Origin: Erwinia sp. OLFS4
GTDB lineage: Bacteria; Pseudomonadota; Gammaproteobacteria; Enterobacterales; Enterobacteriaceae
Assembly (NCBI RefSeq): GCF_002752165.1
Contig: NZ_MOMB01000052.1
Span: 1 to 64,000 of the forward strand
DNA length: 64,000 nt
Direction: 5' to 3'
Part shown: in pieces, positions 9,929 to 19,043 of the stretch
Layout: each line of letters opens with the position of its first letter
Position numbering within the stretch: position 1 is the first letter of the stretch
The notes under the pieces: generated by a model
Databases searched by the model: none
The model's input: only the letters and a program-made list of their open reading frames with translations
Told to the model about the DNA's origin: nothing
Made by a program: the position numbers and the translations under genes

Positions 9929-11584
9929 TCATCGACGCTGACTGCGCTGCATAAGGCCGATGGCGGTCAGCATTAACAGCAGCCCGACTAAGGCGGCCAG
10001 ACTGGCCATCGCCATGCCCTGTCCGACCGACCCCTGTTCAAACTGGCGCCAGACAAACACCGAAATGGTCTGGGTACCGGCCGGGGCCAGCAGCAAGGAG
10101 GTCACCAGCTCCCGCAAGGCAACGGCAAAAACCATCAGCATGGATGCCAGCAGACTGGGAAAAATCAGCGGCAGAATAATCAGTCGTAGTGTGTTTAGCA
10201 GGCTGGCTCCATGCACCCGTGCGGCCGCTTCAAGGTTGCTTCCCAGCTGGCGTAGCGCACTGCTGATATAACGTACCGGCCAGGGTAACAGCAGGCAGCA
10301 GTAGGAGAGCAGCAAAATAAGCGGACTGTTATAGGGGGTGAAGGGCCAGAAAGGCTGATTCCACAACAGGATCAGGCCGACGCCGACCACCACGCCCGGT
10401 AGTGCTGCCGGTAGCAGGGAAAGTGCATCAATAAATGCCCCACAGCGTAAGCGGCGGGTGACAACCAGCCAGGCACTGATCAGCCCTAGTGCGCCGGCGA
10501 TAAAGGCGGATGCCAACGCCAGGCCAATACTGGTTGTCAGTGCCTGTAACGCTTCACCCTGCTGTGAAAAAAGCAGGGAAAAGTGGCGCAAGGTAAAATT
10601 TTCGCTGCTGATGCCGCCTGAGAGCGTGGACAAAAACGCTGTCAGTAGCATGGAGGCCATGGGTAGCGCTACCGCCAGCAGGGCAACAAGCGTAAACAAC
10701 AACACTGCCGGTACCGTCCAGCCTGCCAGCGTGATTCCCTGATTTTCCGTCGGTTTACCCGTAATACTGGTCACCTCTTTCTTGCCGATCAGCTGACGTT
10801 GCACTATCCAGCCTGCCAGTGCCACCAGCACTAACAACAAAGAAAGCAGTGCCGCGCCGGAGAGATCGATTGGCCAGTCCGCCAGCTTTTTCTCAATTGC
10901 GACCGTCAGCATCAGTACCCCTGAACGGCTGCCCAGTGCGGCAGGTACACCGTACTCCTCAATCGCCATGGTAAAGGACAGCAGCATTCCTGCTGCCAGC
11001 GCCGGCAGCAGCATTGGCAGGGTGATATGCCAGAAAGCGCGACAGGCGCTGGCGCCGTGTACCCGACCGACGGTCGCCAGGCGCTGTCCGCTGGCCAGCA
11101 GGCTGCGCGAGACGGCAAAATAGACCACCGGAAAAATATTCAGCGTCATCACCAGGATAACTCCCGTTGCACTGAACAGCAGAGCGTTCAGATCGAAACC
11201 GATCAGCTGGGCCAGATAACCATGGGGCTGTAGCGCCAGTATCCAGGAGAGCGCTGCAATATAAGGCGGCGTCAAAAATGGGATCAGAAACAGCAAATCC
11301 CACCAACGTGCCGCCGGTAAATTGAACAGTCCGCGCAGTACGCCCAGCGGTAAACCTAATAGCGCGCTGGCCGTGGCAACAGCAAGACCAATACCGAGGG
11401 TACCGCCGAGCAATGCCCCGGATTGTCTGTCATGCCAGAGTACCAGCAGAGGCGTAAAAGCCCCGCGCAGCGAGCCTTCACTAAACGCCGGAAAGATGGC
11501 CTGTAGCAGAATAAATAACAGCGGTAGTGCCACCAGCAGTATCAGCAGGCCGATGGTCAGAATAGTGATAGCGTGGATTTTCAC
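9929..11584 (-). CDS. ABC transporter permease, two fused domains (ferric iron/phosphonate type)
   Basis: A 551-residue inner-membrane permease with about 12 membrane segments made of two homologous BPD-type halves. Each half has an EAA loop (about residues 185-215, ATVGRVHGASACRAFWHITLPML; and about 445-475, EAAARVHGASLLNTLRLIILPL; each partly shown by the repeated VHGAS block). This layout is typical of FbpB/SfuB/AfuB iron permeases and PhnU/V-like systems. It follows the binding-protein gene by 46 bp, so it is the last gene of a leftward operon (ATPase, binding protein, permease). The substrate is inferred only from family resemblance. Confidence 0.85.
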   Translation of the reverse strand: MKIHAITILTIGLLILLVALPLLFILLQAIFPAFSEGSLRGAFTPLLVLWHDRQSGALLGGTLGIGLAVATASALLGLPLGVLRGLFNLPAARWWDLLFLIPFLTPPYIAALSWILALQPHGYLAQLIGFDLNALLFSATGVILVMTLNIFPVVYFAVSRSLLASGQRLATVGRVHGASACRAFWHITLPMLLPALAAGMLLSFTMAIEEYGVPAALGSRSGVLMLTVAIEKKLADWPIDLSGAALLSLLLVLVALAGWIVQRQLIGKKEVTSITGKPTENQGITLAGWTVPAVLLFTLVALLAVALPMASMLLTAFLSTLSGGISSENFTLRHFSLLFSQQGEALQALTTSIGLALASAFIAGALGLISAWLVVTRRLRCGAFIDALSLLPAALPGVVVGVGLILLWNQPFWPFTPYNSPLILLLSYCCLLLPWPVRYISSALRQLGSNLEAAARVHGASLLNTLRLIILPLIFPSLLASMLMVFAVALRELVTSLLLAPAGTQTISVFVWRQFEQGSVGQGMAMASLAALVGLLLMLTAIGLMQRSQRR

Positions 11585-11630
11585 GACGGCGTCCTGAAAA
11601 GGCGGGTAAATACCCGCCGCAGCCTGAAGA

Positions 11631-12602
11631 TTAGCGGGAAAAAAGCCGGTTAAAACGTTGCAGAACCTGTGCGCGATCGCTGCCGCCCTGATTACTGACG
11701 GGCAATAGCTTCAGGTCACGTAACAGCGGGCGCTTTGCGTTAACGTCTGAACGGGCCGGCATCAGCCACGCATCCGCCACCATTGACTGACCTTCCGCAG
11801 AGAGAACATAGTCAATAAAGGCTTTCGCTTCGCTGGCATAGCGGGTGCTTTTCAGGATCATCATAGGGCGCGGCGCCGCGACGGTCCCACTGGCCGGAAA
11901 AATCACCTTAATGGCTTCTCCGTCTTTAATGTTCTTATAGGAGACATAATCCACCGCGCCAAACACCGCAGCTTTAGCACCCTGCATCACCGGTGTGACC
12001 GCCTGTGCATTGGGGCCGCTGATGACCATTCCGTTATCTTTCAGCTGGTTGAATAATTGCCATGCCTGATCATCAAGGCTGTTTTGCAGACCGATTAACA
12101 GATCAAGTGAGGCGCCGGAAAGCGCCGGATCCGGGGTCGTGACTTTGTCTTTAAATGCCGGAGTGGTCAGATCCTGCCACTCTTTCGGTTCCGGAGTGCC
12201 GCTGCGGGTATTCCAGACGATAGCCAGTGCTGATATCCCCTGTGCCACATAATCCGACGTTTTCAACGCAGCAGGGACCTGTTCTGCATTGGCACTTTGG
12301 TAGGGCAGGAGCCAGCCACGATTATGCAGCTCTTCCGCAGTATCCCAGGAGGCGGAGATCAGAATATCTGCCAGCGGATTCGCCTGTTCGGCCTCCAGGC
12401 GGGCCATAACCTTCCCGGTGGTTGCCTGAAAGATATTGACCTTGACGCCGGTTTTTTTCTCATAGCCTGCGGCAAGATTTTTCGCCAGTGAACCGGGACC
12501 GGCAGTGTAAACGGTCAGCGCGCGCGCCTCATTCATCATCATGGCGGAGGTCAATATCATGGTGAAGATCGCTCCTGTTTTATACTGGCTTAACCATTTC
12601 AT
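11631..12602 (-). CDS. Periplasmic solute-binding protein (iron/phosphonate type)
   Basis: A 323-residue family 1 extracellular solute-binding protein with an N-terminal signal peptide (about 1-28, ending NEARA). The mature part starts LTVYTAGPGSLAKNL and contains the GVKVNIFQATTGKVMARLEAE and NPLADI blocks common to AfuA/FbpA-like ferric-binding proteins and to 2-aminoethylphosphonate-binding proteins. A pair of tyrosines in FGAVDYVSYKN could serve as metal or ligand contacts, but this is a guess. Its ATG overlaps the stop of the ATPase gene as ATGA, which indicates translational coupling. Confidence 0.8.
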   Translation of the reverse strand: MKWLSQYKTGAIFTMILTSAMMMNEARALTVYTAGPGSLAKNLAAGYEKKTGVKVNIFQATTGKVMARLEAEQANPLADILISASWDTAEELHNRGWLLPYQSANAEQVPAALKTSDYVAQGISALAIVWNTRSGTPEPKEWQDLTTPAFKDKVTTPDPALSGASLDLLIGLQNSLDDQAWQLFNQLKDNGMVISGPNAQAVTPVMQGAKAAVFGAVDYVSYKNIKDGEAIKVIFPASGTVAAPRPMMILKSTRYASEAKAFIDYVLSAEGQSMVADAWLMPARSDVNAKRPLLRDLKLLPVSNQGGSDRAQVLQRFNRLFSR

Positions 12603-13303
12603 GCAGATTTCCCTGTAGGTAAAGTAGCGGTTTGGATGGCCGTAACCTGGCCGGAGGAGAGTTGCACAATGCGATCGGCCAGTAGCCCGGCTTCATGACG
12701 GTCATGGGTCACGTAAACCGCCGTGGCGCCCAGCTGACGTAGTAACACGGCAATTTCGTGGCATAGTTCTTCGCGCAAGGTGCTATCAAGATTGGACAGT
12801 GGCTCATCAAACAACAGTGTGCGTGGTCCGGCCACGATGGCGCGCGCCAACGCAACACGTTGCTGCTGACCGCCTGAAAGATCCGACGGTTTTCGCTTAG
12901 CCATATTTGCCAGGCCAACCCGGCTTAATGCCGTTTGCACGCGCTGCTGGCGTTGCGATGACGGAATTTTTCGCATCCGCAAAGGGAAATCAACATTTTG
13001 CGCGACCGTCATGTGGGGCCACAGGGCGTAGTCCTGAAAAACCATGCCTAAATCACGTTGTTCAGGTGGCAGCATCCCGCCGGCGCTGGCAACCAGCCGA
13101 TCGCCAAAGAATATTTCCCCGCATTGCGGCTGCAGCAAACCCGCCAGCAGTTTCAGGAGCGTACTTTTTCCACAGCCGGACGGCCCGAGTAAGGCGACCA
13201 CTTCACCTGGTTCAATCGTCAGGCTGAGGGCATTGAGCACCTTATTGCCGGCAAAAGCGTAATCAATATTGTGCAGTGAGATACCGCCAGCTGAGAGCGT
13301 CAT
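12599..13303 (-). CDS. ABC transporter ATP-binding protein (iron/phosphonate type)
   Basis: A 234-residue ATPase that should energise the importer encoded downstream. It has Walker A (GPSGCGKSTLLK), Q-loop (VFQDYALWPHM), signature LSGGQQQRVALARA, Walker B (TLLFDEPLSNLD) and H-loop (VYVTHDRHEA). It lacks the extra C-terminal regulatory domain of FbpC/PotA-like ATPases, which run to about 350 residues, so it is a short form. The ATG at 13303 has GGTGACGG upstream; the frame continues to 13333 without a better start. It is the first gene of the operon, divergent from yhhS, and no clear Fur box is seen in the shared upstream region. Confidence 0.85.
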   Translation of the reverse strand: MTLSAGGISLHNIDYAFAGNKVLNALSLTIEPGEVVALLGPSGCGKSTLLKLLAGLLQPQCGEIFFGDRLVASAGGMLPPEQRDLGMVFQDYALWPHMTVAQNVDFPLRMRKIPSSQRQQRVQTALSRVGLANMAKRKPSDLSGGQQQRVALARAIVAGPRTLLFDEPLSNLDSTLREELCHEIAVLLRQLGATAVYVTHDRHEAGLLADRIVQLSSGQVTAIQTATLPTGKSA

Positions 13304-13557
13304 ACCGTCACCTGACCGCAGGCAACAGGGCACGCCAGAGCCGCAGTCAGCATCCGGCAGGGGGCTCTCACCTGTGAGAAAGACAGGGGAGTCGACATGT
13401 TTTTATCCTCTTTGGGATTTGATGGAGCGCAGTATAGAGAGGCTGTATGAAGGTTTTATTAAATGGCGGTGAGGCGTGGCCGGGACTTTGTGGGTTAAAC
13501 TCTTAGCAGGCGTATAGTATGCTGAACGTTAACTTTTGCCGATGAGCTATTTTTTTC

Positions 13558-14766
13558 ATGTCTGAGCCGGCCGCCCCGCAACCTGTGCAAAGCGCGTTAC
13601 GTCTTAATCTGCGCATTCTTTCGGTGATTATTTTTAATTTTGCCAGTTTCCTGACGATTGGCCTGCCGCTGGCAGTGCTTCCAGGCTACGTACATGATGT
13701 CATGGGTTATAGCGCCTTCTGGGCTGGATTGGTTATCAGCCTGCAATATTTCGCCACCCTGTTGAGCCGGCCACATGCGGGTCGCTATGCCGACCGCTGG
13801 GGACCCAAAAAAGTGGTGGTGCTCGGTTTGTGTTGCTGTTTTCTCAGTGGACTGTGTTATTTGCTGGCCACGCTGTTTCTCTCCACGCCACTTGTTAGCC
13901 TGATCCTTTTGTGTAGCGGGCGGTTAATTCTCGGCGTCGGACAAAGTCTGGCCGGTACCGGCGCCTCGCTTTGGGGCATTGGTGTTGTGGGGTCTTTGCA
14001 CATCGGACGGGTGATTTCCTGGAACGGTGTTATGAGCTACGGTGCAATGGCGGTCGGTGCGCCGCTCGGGGTACTGATTTACCAGCATGGCGGGTTATTC
14101 ATGCTGGCGGTAACTATTTTAACTATCGCACTGGTGGCAATTGCCGGCGCCTTGCCGCGCACGCCGGTGGCCGGAAGTAAAGGTAAATTGCTGCCGTTTC
14201 GCGCGGTACTGGGCAAAATCTGGCGTTACGGTATTATTCTGGCATTGGGGTCAGTGGGTTTTGGCGTTATTGCAACGTTCATTACCTTGTTTTATCAGTA
14301 TAAAGGCTGGCAAGGCGGCGCTTACGCACTGGCGCTGTTCAGTGCGGCTTTCGTGCTGACCCGCTTGCTCTTTCCCAACGCCATCAACCGCTATGGTGGC
14401 ATGAGGGTTGCGGTGATCTGTTTTGGCGTCGAAGCACTGGGCTTACTGCTGGTTGGCGTGGCTTTTTCGCCGTGGCTGGCAAAACTGGGGGCGCTGTTAA
14501 CGGGCTGCGGATTTTCACTGGTCTTTCCGGCCATTGGCGTGGTAGCGGTAAAACGGGTACCGCCACAAAATCAGGGAAGCGCACTGGCGACCTATACCGC
14601 ATTTATGGACTTATCATTAGGACTGACTGGTCCGTTGGCCGGATTAGCCATCAGCTTTGCCGGGGTGCCGGCGGTTTATCTGCTCAGTGCCGCCCTGGTG
14701 TTAACGGCGCTGTTGCTGACCATCAGGTTGAAACGAGGTACGCCTCTACCGGCGGCGTCACAATGA
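13558..14766 (+). CDS. yhhS: MFS transporter YhhS
   Basis: A 402-residue major facilitator with 12 predicted membrane segments, collinear with E. coli YhhS (405 aa): LNLRILSVIIFNFASFLTIG start region, LPGYVHDVMGYSAFWAGLV, the loop motif RYADRWGPKK and VPPQNQGSALATYTAFMDLSLG. The physiological substrate is unknown; the E. coli gene has been linked to efflux of small compounds including glyphosate resistance. It lies between the ABC operon, transcribed the other way, and the inositol island, both of which interrupt the E. coli order yhhT-yhhS-dcrB. Confidence 0.92.
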   Translation: MSEPAAPQPVQSALRLNLRILSVIIFNFASFLTIGLPLAVLPGYVHDVMGYSAFWAGLVISLQYFATLLSRPHAGRYADRWGPKKVVVLGLCCCFLSGLCYLLATLFLSTPLVSLILLCSGRLILGVGQSLAGTGASLWGIGVVGSLHIGRVISWNGVMSYGAMAVGAPLGVLIYQHGGLFMLAVTILTIALVAIAGALPRTPVAGSKGKLLPFRAVLGKIWRYGIILALGSVGFGVIATFITLFYQYKGWQGGAYALALFSAAFVLTRLLFPNAINRYGGMRVAVICFGVEALGLLLVGVAFSPWLAKLGALLTGCGFSLVFPAIGVVAVKRVPPQNQGSALATYTAFMDLSLGLTGPLAGLAISFAGVPAVYLLSAALVLTALLLTIRLKRGTPLPAASQ

Positions 14767-15108
14767 GCCGGGCATTGAATACCGGCATCTGACGGATTGC
14801 GTCTGAAAAGAAATATTTATTTCATTTTTTATTATTCCAGTCGGCTATCATTTTAATCTGTTGTCTGATCGTCATCGCCCTCTGATACTTGTTTTTCTCC
14901 TGTTATTGCTGAAAATTCGCTAAATAAAGGCGTGGTGGTTTTATTTTTCTGAGAAAAATGCGATCAATCACGCTAAAAATGATTTTTCTAAAAATTCATA
15001 TTTGAAAAAAATATTCCATTATTATACTGTTTTGTGATGTAGACGGCTTGTCCGGCCGGCCCATTTTTCAGCGGCTACAAGGATCTCTCACTTTACAGAG
15101 GCAACAAC
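14767..15108 (+). promoter_or_regulatory. iolA upstream region with candidate IolR palindrome
   Basis: A 340-bp AT-rich region without a gene. At 14810-14823 it holds GAAAT-ATTT-ATTTC, a palindrome with the same half-sites as one found between iolC and iolD and with one half-site shared by the region upstream of the rpiR-type gene. A weaker partial copy (GAAAAAAATATTCC) lies at about 15003-15016. These are candidate operators for the local regulator; this is inference from their recurrence. Confidence 0.5.
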
Positions 15109-16614
15109 ATGCAAATCACAGGAAACTTTATCGGTGGTCAAACTTCGCTGAGCGCCACTAACGAAACGATCCCGGTGTACGATCCCGCAACCGGTAAAAT
15201 TATTCGTGAACTGACGCAAAGTTCATCTGCGGAAGTATCGCAGGCTATTGCTGTGGCCCACGAGGCCTTCGACCGCTGGTCACACACTTCGCCGCTGCGT
15301 CGTGCCCGGGTACTGTTTAACTTTAAAGCGTTGTTAGAAAAGCATCGTGACGAACTGGCGGCGCTGATTGTTAGCGAACATGGCAAGGTCTGGTCGGACG
15401 CGCAGGGAGAGCTGACGCGCGGAATGGAAGTGGTTGAGTTTGCCTGTGGAATTCCGCACCTGCTTAAAGGCGAATATTCCGCCAATGTCGGCACAGGGGT
15501 TGATAGCTACTCATTAATGCAACCGGTCGGTGTTGTTGCCGGTATTACACCGTTCAATTTCCCGGCGATGGTGCCGTTATGGATGTTTCCTGTTGCGCTG
15601 GCCTGTGGCAATACCTTTGTGCTTAAGCCGCCGGCTATGGACCCTTCTGCTGCGGTGCGTATGGCGGAGTTACTTAGCGAAGCGGGCTTGCCGGAAGGCG
15701 TATTTAACGTTATTCACTGCTCAAACCAGGCGGCAGAACAGCTTTATCAGGACCCGCGTATTGCCGCCGTCAGCTTTGTCGGATCTTCCGGCGTAGCCGA
15801 GCATATATACAAAACGGCCAGCGCCTTTGGTAAACGTGTGCAGGCATTTGGTGCGGCAAAGAACCATGCCATTGTCATGCCGGATGCTGACCTTGATGCA
15901 ACGGTGAATGCAATTATGGGCGGCGCCTTTGGCTCTGCCGGTGAACGTTGTATGGCATTGCCGGTGGTGGTTGCTGTCGGTGATGACACCGCCAATACCT
16001 TAATTGCACGTTTAACACCGCTGATTAAAGCGCTGCGTGTCGGGCCTGGCAATCAGCGAGGCGATGAAGAAAACCAGATGGGACCGCTTATTTCCGCTGC
16101 TCACCAGCAAAAAGTAGTGGGTTATATCAATAAAGGTGAACAGGAAGGGGCTACCCTGGTGATTGATGGGCGGCACTGCAAGGTCGCTGGTCACGAACAG
16201 GGTTATTACGTAGGTGGAACGCTGTTTGATAACGTCACGCCGGACATGACAATCTGGCGAGAAGAGATTTTCGGACCGGTACTGAGCATTGTGCGCGTCG
16301 CTGACTACCCGCGTGCGTTGCAGCTGGTAAACAGCCATGAATTCGGTAATGGCAGCGCTATTTTTACCAGCAATGGTCATACGGCGCGTAGTTTTGTCCA
16401 GGACGTTGAGGCTGGAATGGTCGGGGTTAACGTGCCGGTGCCGGTACCGATGGCTTTCCACAGTTTTGGTGGCTGGAAACGCTCGGTGTTTGGTGCGCTT
16501 AACGTGCATGGTCCTGATGGGGTGCGTTTTTATACGCGCATGAAGACGGCAACAGCCCGCTGGCCGGCGGGTGAACATATTGTTTCTGAATTCAGCATGC
16601 CCACGCTGGGATAG
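15109..16614 (+). CDS. iolA: Malonate-semialdehyde/methylmalonate-semialdehyde dehydrogenase IolA
   Basis: This enzyme converts malonate semialdehyde, the last intermediate of myo-inositol breakdown, with CoA and NAD to acetyl-CoA and CO2. The 501-residue protein has the aldehyde dehydrogenase fold with GITPFNFPAMVPLWM, the CoA-dependent family's catalytic Cys in GSAGERCMALP (about residue 284), and EEIFGPVL. The MmsA subfamily is recognised by the absence of the usual catalytic Glu of hydrolytic aldehyde dehydrogenases and by the F-G-A-A-K-N-H-A block. The start has an AGAGGCAAC ribosome site. iolB follows after 22 bp, so the two form an operon. Confidence 0.93.
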   Translation: MQITGNFIGGQTSLSATNETIPVYDPATGKIIRELTQSSSAEVSQAIAVAHEAFDRWSHTSPLRRARVLFNFKALLEKHRDELAALIVSEHGKVWSDAQGELTRGMEVVEFACGIPHLLKGEYSANVGTGVDSYSLMQPVGVVAGITPFNFPAMVPLWMFPVALACGNTFVLKPPAMDPSAAVRMAELLSEAGLPEGVFNVIHCSNQAAEQLYQDPRIAAVSFVGSSGVAEHIYKTASAFGKRVQAFGAAKNHAIVMPDADLDATVNAIMGGAFGSAGERCMALPVVVAVGDDTANTLIARLTPLIKALRVGPGNQRGDEENQMGPLISAAHQQKVVGYINKGEQEGATLVIDGRHCKVAGHEQGYYVGGTLFDNVTPDMTIWREEIFGPVLSIVRVADYPRALQLVNSHEFGNGSAIFTSNGHTARSFVQDVEAGMVGVNVPVPVPMAFHSFGGWKRSVFGALNVHGPDGVRFYTRMKTATARWPAGEHIVSEFSMPTLG

Positions 16615-16636
16615 GCTTCTGACAAGGAGAAAGCGA

Positions 16637-17455
16637 ATGACCTTACTGTCTAAACGGCAGCAGCCGGATGCCCGCGGTTGCATTCAACAAATCACACCGC
16701 AGACTGCCGGATGGCATTATGTGGGGTTCGCGGCATATCAGCTTAATCAGGGGCAGCGACTGACGCTGGAAAGTCATGATAATGAACTTTGTCTGGTGCT
16801 GGTGGCCGGCCTGGCGTCGGTAAAAACCCGTCAGGGAGAATTTCCGCGTATCGGTAAGCGTTTATCTCCTTTCGAGCGCACCCCCCCCTGGTCAGTGTAT
16901 GTTCCGCCGGGGGATTGCGTTGAAGTGCTGGCCGATACCAATCTGGAGCTGGCGGTTTGCAGCGCACCCGCTACTGGCGGTGGGCTGCCGGCACGGCTTA
17001 TTGCCGCTGACGATGTAGGTATTGAACAGCGTGGCAAAGGACGTAATAAGCGGCTGGTGCATAATATTCTGCCTGACAGCCAGCCGGCAGACTGTCTGCT
17101 GGTGGTTGAAGTGTACACTGATGAAGGCGACACCAGCTCATACCCAAGTCATAAGCATGATCAGAAGCACTCTGCGGATGAAACGTATCTGGAGGAGACC
17201 TACTATCATCGTTTTGACCCGCCACAGGGGTTCGCCATGCAGCGGGTTTATACTGACGACCGTTCTCTGGATGAGTGTATGGCGGCATACAATCAGGATG
17301 TTGTGATGGTTCCACGTGGTTATCATCCGGTTGCGACAATGGCGGGTTATGATAATTACTATCTTAATGTGATGGCGGGCCCGGTAAGGCGCTGGAAATT
17401 TACCTGGGAAAAAGATCATGTCTGGGTAAACAGCGACAGCTATCCGCGTCGTTAA
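16637..17455 (+). CDS. iolB: 5-deoxy-glucuronate isomerase IolB
   Basis: IolB isomerises 5-deoxy-D-glucuronate to 2-deoxy-5-keto-D-gluconate in myo-inositol catabolism. The 272-residue protein is a bicupin; metal-binding residues are seen in SYPSHKHDQ and in EETYYHRFDPPQGFAMQRVY, with the late histidine in PRGYHPV. The ATG at 16637 is preceded by AAGGAG at 16624-16629; an open frame reaches back into iolA but is not used. The gene ends 65 bp before a strong terminator, so iolA-iolB is a two-gene transcript. Confidence 0.93.
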   Translation: MTLLSKRQQPDARGCIQQITPQTAGWHYVGFAAYQLNQGQRLTLESHDNELCLVLVAGLASVKTRQGEFPRIGKRLSPFERTPPWSVYVPPGDCVEVLADTNLELAVCSAPATGGGLPARLIAADDVGIEQRGKGRNKRLVHNILPDSQPADCLLVVEVYTDEGDTSSYPSHKHDQKHSADETYLEETYYHRFDPPQGFAMQRVYTDDRSLDECMAAYNQDVVMVPRGYHPVATMAGYDNYYLNVMAGPVRRWKFTWEKDHVWVNSDSYPRR

Positions 17456-17519
17456 TTCTAATTGCTGCGGATTTTACGCTAAAATTGCCTCAGGCTGATT
17501 GTTGGAATTTTTTGTTTTT

Positions 17520-17548
17520 AAAACAGGCCATTTGTGGCCTGTTTTTTT
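17520..17548 (+). terminator. Intrinsic terminator of iolAB
   Basis: AACAGGCCA and TGGCCTGTT form a stem with loop TTTG, followed by a run of seven T. It ends the rightward iolA-iolB transcript. Confidence 0.88.
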
Positions 17549-17616
17549 AATCGCTTTCGTCTGCTGGCCCGCTGTGGCACTGTGACAGGCTGAAATTTTA
17601 TCGTCTGAGTTGTCAT

Positions 17617-17979
17617 ATGAATGCATTAAAAAAACAGCGCGTGCTACCTGCGATCCTGTTATGCAGCGCTGCGATTGTCACCGGCTGGTGGGCGCAAAAA
17701 CCCAGGGTCAGTGAACAGGATAAACAATATTATGCCTCGTTACTCTGCGCTCTGGTTGCCAGAGAACACCGTGCAGTGCCGTCGGCGCAGCTGAGGAAAG
17801 AAATAAGCCAGGCTGTTGAACAGGGTAATAACGATTATGCTCTCAGCCGGCGCGATTTTAATGATGCCGCCGCCAGCATGGTGCTTGACCGCTGGCAACA
17901 GCTCCGCCCGGAGATACAACAGCAGCTGCGCCAGCAGCAGGAGCACTGCCAGCAGCAGCTCACGCAGGGGGAAAATTAG
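17617..17979 (+). CDS. Small membrane-anchored or secreted protein of unknown function
   Basis: Not recognised. The 120-residue product has a basic N-terminus (MNALKKQR) and one hydrophobic stretch (about 9-25) that could be a signal anchor or signal peptide, then a hydrophilic helical part rich in Gln, Arg and Glu (about 60-118, with QQQLRQQQ). Its stop overlaps the stop of the convergent rpiR-type gene by 3 bases. It sits after the iolAB terminator, so it needs its own promoter. It is not a known inositol catabolism gene; the frame and start with a preceding AT-rich stretch look real but coding evidence is moderate. Confidence 0.5.
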   Translation: MNALKKQRVLPAILLCSAAIVTGWWAQKPRVSEQDKQYYASLLCALVAREHRAVPSAQLRKEISQAVEQGNNDYALSRRDFNDAAASMVLDRWQQLRPEIQQQLRQQQEHCQQQLTQGEN

Positions 17980-18818
17980 CGGTCGCTGGCATTGTTGAGG
18001 GCCAGTGATACCGCCAGCGTCTGCGCCAGGCAAAGCGAGGCGACCTGTGAACGGAAACCGTCTACCTGCGCCTCGCGTACAACAAAACAGACGTCGCTGA
18101 AGGCGACCAGCGGGCTGACCTGGCTGTCGGTAATGGCAATTTGCTGTGCGCCATGGCGGGCACCGAGCTCAACCAGCTCTACCGCTTCGCGGGCATAAGG
18201 TGAGTAGCTAATAGCGATAACCACGTCTTTTGGTTTCACCATGCTCAGCTGTTCGGTAAACATACCGCCGATACCGTCAATGAGGAATGCTCTGCGCTCA
18301 AGGTGGCGCAGGGCATAAGTGAGATAGGAAGCGACGCTGAATGATCGGCGCAGGCCAATAACATAGATGTTTTCGGCCTGTGATAGCAGCGCCACTGCTT
18401 TATTGAGCTGTTCCGCATGGGTCTGCATGGCCAGCTGTTGTAACGCCTGGGTATTCACCATAGTGAACATGTTAAGTATTTCTGCCGGGCTTTCAGGCGC
18501 ACTGATATCTTCGCTTGCCGTCTGGCGGAACAGCCTGGCCCGTTCAGTATAGCTGGCCGTTTCTTCCATCAGATGCTGACGAAAAACTTGTTTCATTTCA
18601 TTGAAGCCGCTGAAACCAAATGCATTGGAAAAACGGATCAGGGTTGAGGGCGGAACATCTGCCTGTTGTGCAATAGATGCGACGGTGTCAAAAGCAATAT
18701 TATTGCTGTTATCAAGAATATAGCGAGCTACCTGCTTTAATCGCTTGCTGAGCGTATCGTAACGGCGGCGGATGTCGTCCTGCAACATCGTCAGCTGGGT
18801 AGTGTTGGAAGTGCTCAT
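17976..18818 (-). CDS. iolR: RpiR-family transcriptional regulator (IolR-type)
   Basis: A 280-residue regulator with an N-terminal RpiR helix-turn-helix (about 1-80, with TVASIAQQADVPPSTLIRFSNAFGF) and a C-terminal SIS sugar-phosphate-binding domain (about 125-260, with NIYVIGLRRSFSVA and AISYSPYAREAVEL). In Salmonella and rhizobia, RpiR-type IolR represses inositol genes and is relieved by a pathway intermediate. Its position inside this iol island supports the same role. The ATG at 18818 gives the family N-terminus; a longer frame to 18890 would run through the probable operator and promoter. Symbol given by context. Confidence 0.85.
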   Translation of the reverse strand: MSTSNTTQLTMLQDDIRRRYDTLSKRLKQVARYILDNSNNIAFDTVASIAQQADVPPSTLIRFSNAFGFSGFNEMKQVFRQHLMEETASYTERARLFRQTASEDISAPESPAEILNMFTMVNTQALQQLAMQTHAEQLNKAVALLSQAENIYVIGLRRSFSVASYLTYALRHLERRAFLIDGIGGMFTEQLSMVKPKDVVIAISYSPYAREAVELVELGARHGAQQIAITDSQVSPLVAFSDVCFVVREAQVDGFRSQVASLCLAQTLAVSLALNNASDR

Positions 18819-18871
18819 TGCTTTGTGCTCGCTAAAGTAGGCAAAAATGTCCGATGGGAAATATCTTAGCA

Positions 18872-18892
18872 AAATGAATAAAAATTTCATTT
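18872..18892. promoter_or_regulatory. Candidate IolR operator upstream of iolR
   Basis: Palindrome with arms AAATGAA and TTCATTT separated by TAAAAAT, 54 bp before the iolR start. A 17-base block around AAAAATTTCATTTT also occurs at 21076-21090 between iolC and iolD. Autoregulation is inferred. Confidence 0.5.
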
Positions 18893-19014
18893 TAATCCTG
18901 AGGTCATCAGCTTTATTTCATTACGCAGATCGCATCGTTACAGCATTAATTGAGCGATATGGCCGGACGGAGCCGGACGCTTGCTGACAGAATGCCTATG
19001 GACGGGCTTATTTA

Positions 19015-19033
19015 GCGCCCCGTGGCGGGGCGC
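19015..19033 (-). terminator. GC-rich stem-loop after iolC
   Basis: GCGCCCCG and CGGGGCGC enclose a 3-base loop 11 bases beyond the iolC stop on the minus strand. The tail TAAATAA has few T on that strand, so termination may be partial. Confidence 0.5.
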
Positions 19034-19043
19034 GGAGGGATAT

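Noticed and set aside
12599..13557. Fur box before the iron-type ABC operon
   Set aside because: Searched by eye in 13304-13557; no stretch close to the GATAAT repeat consensus was found.
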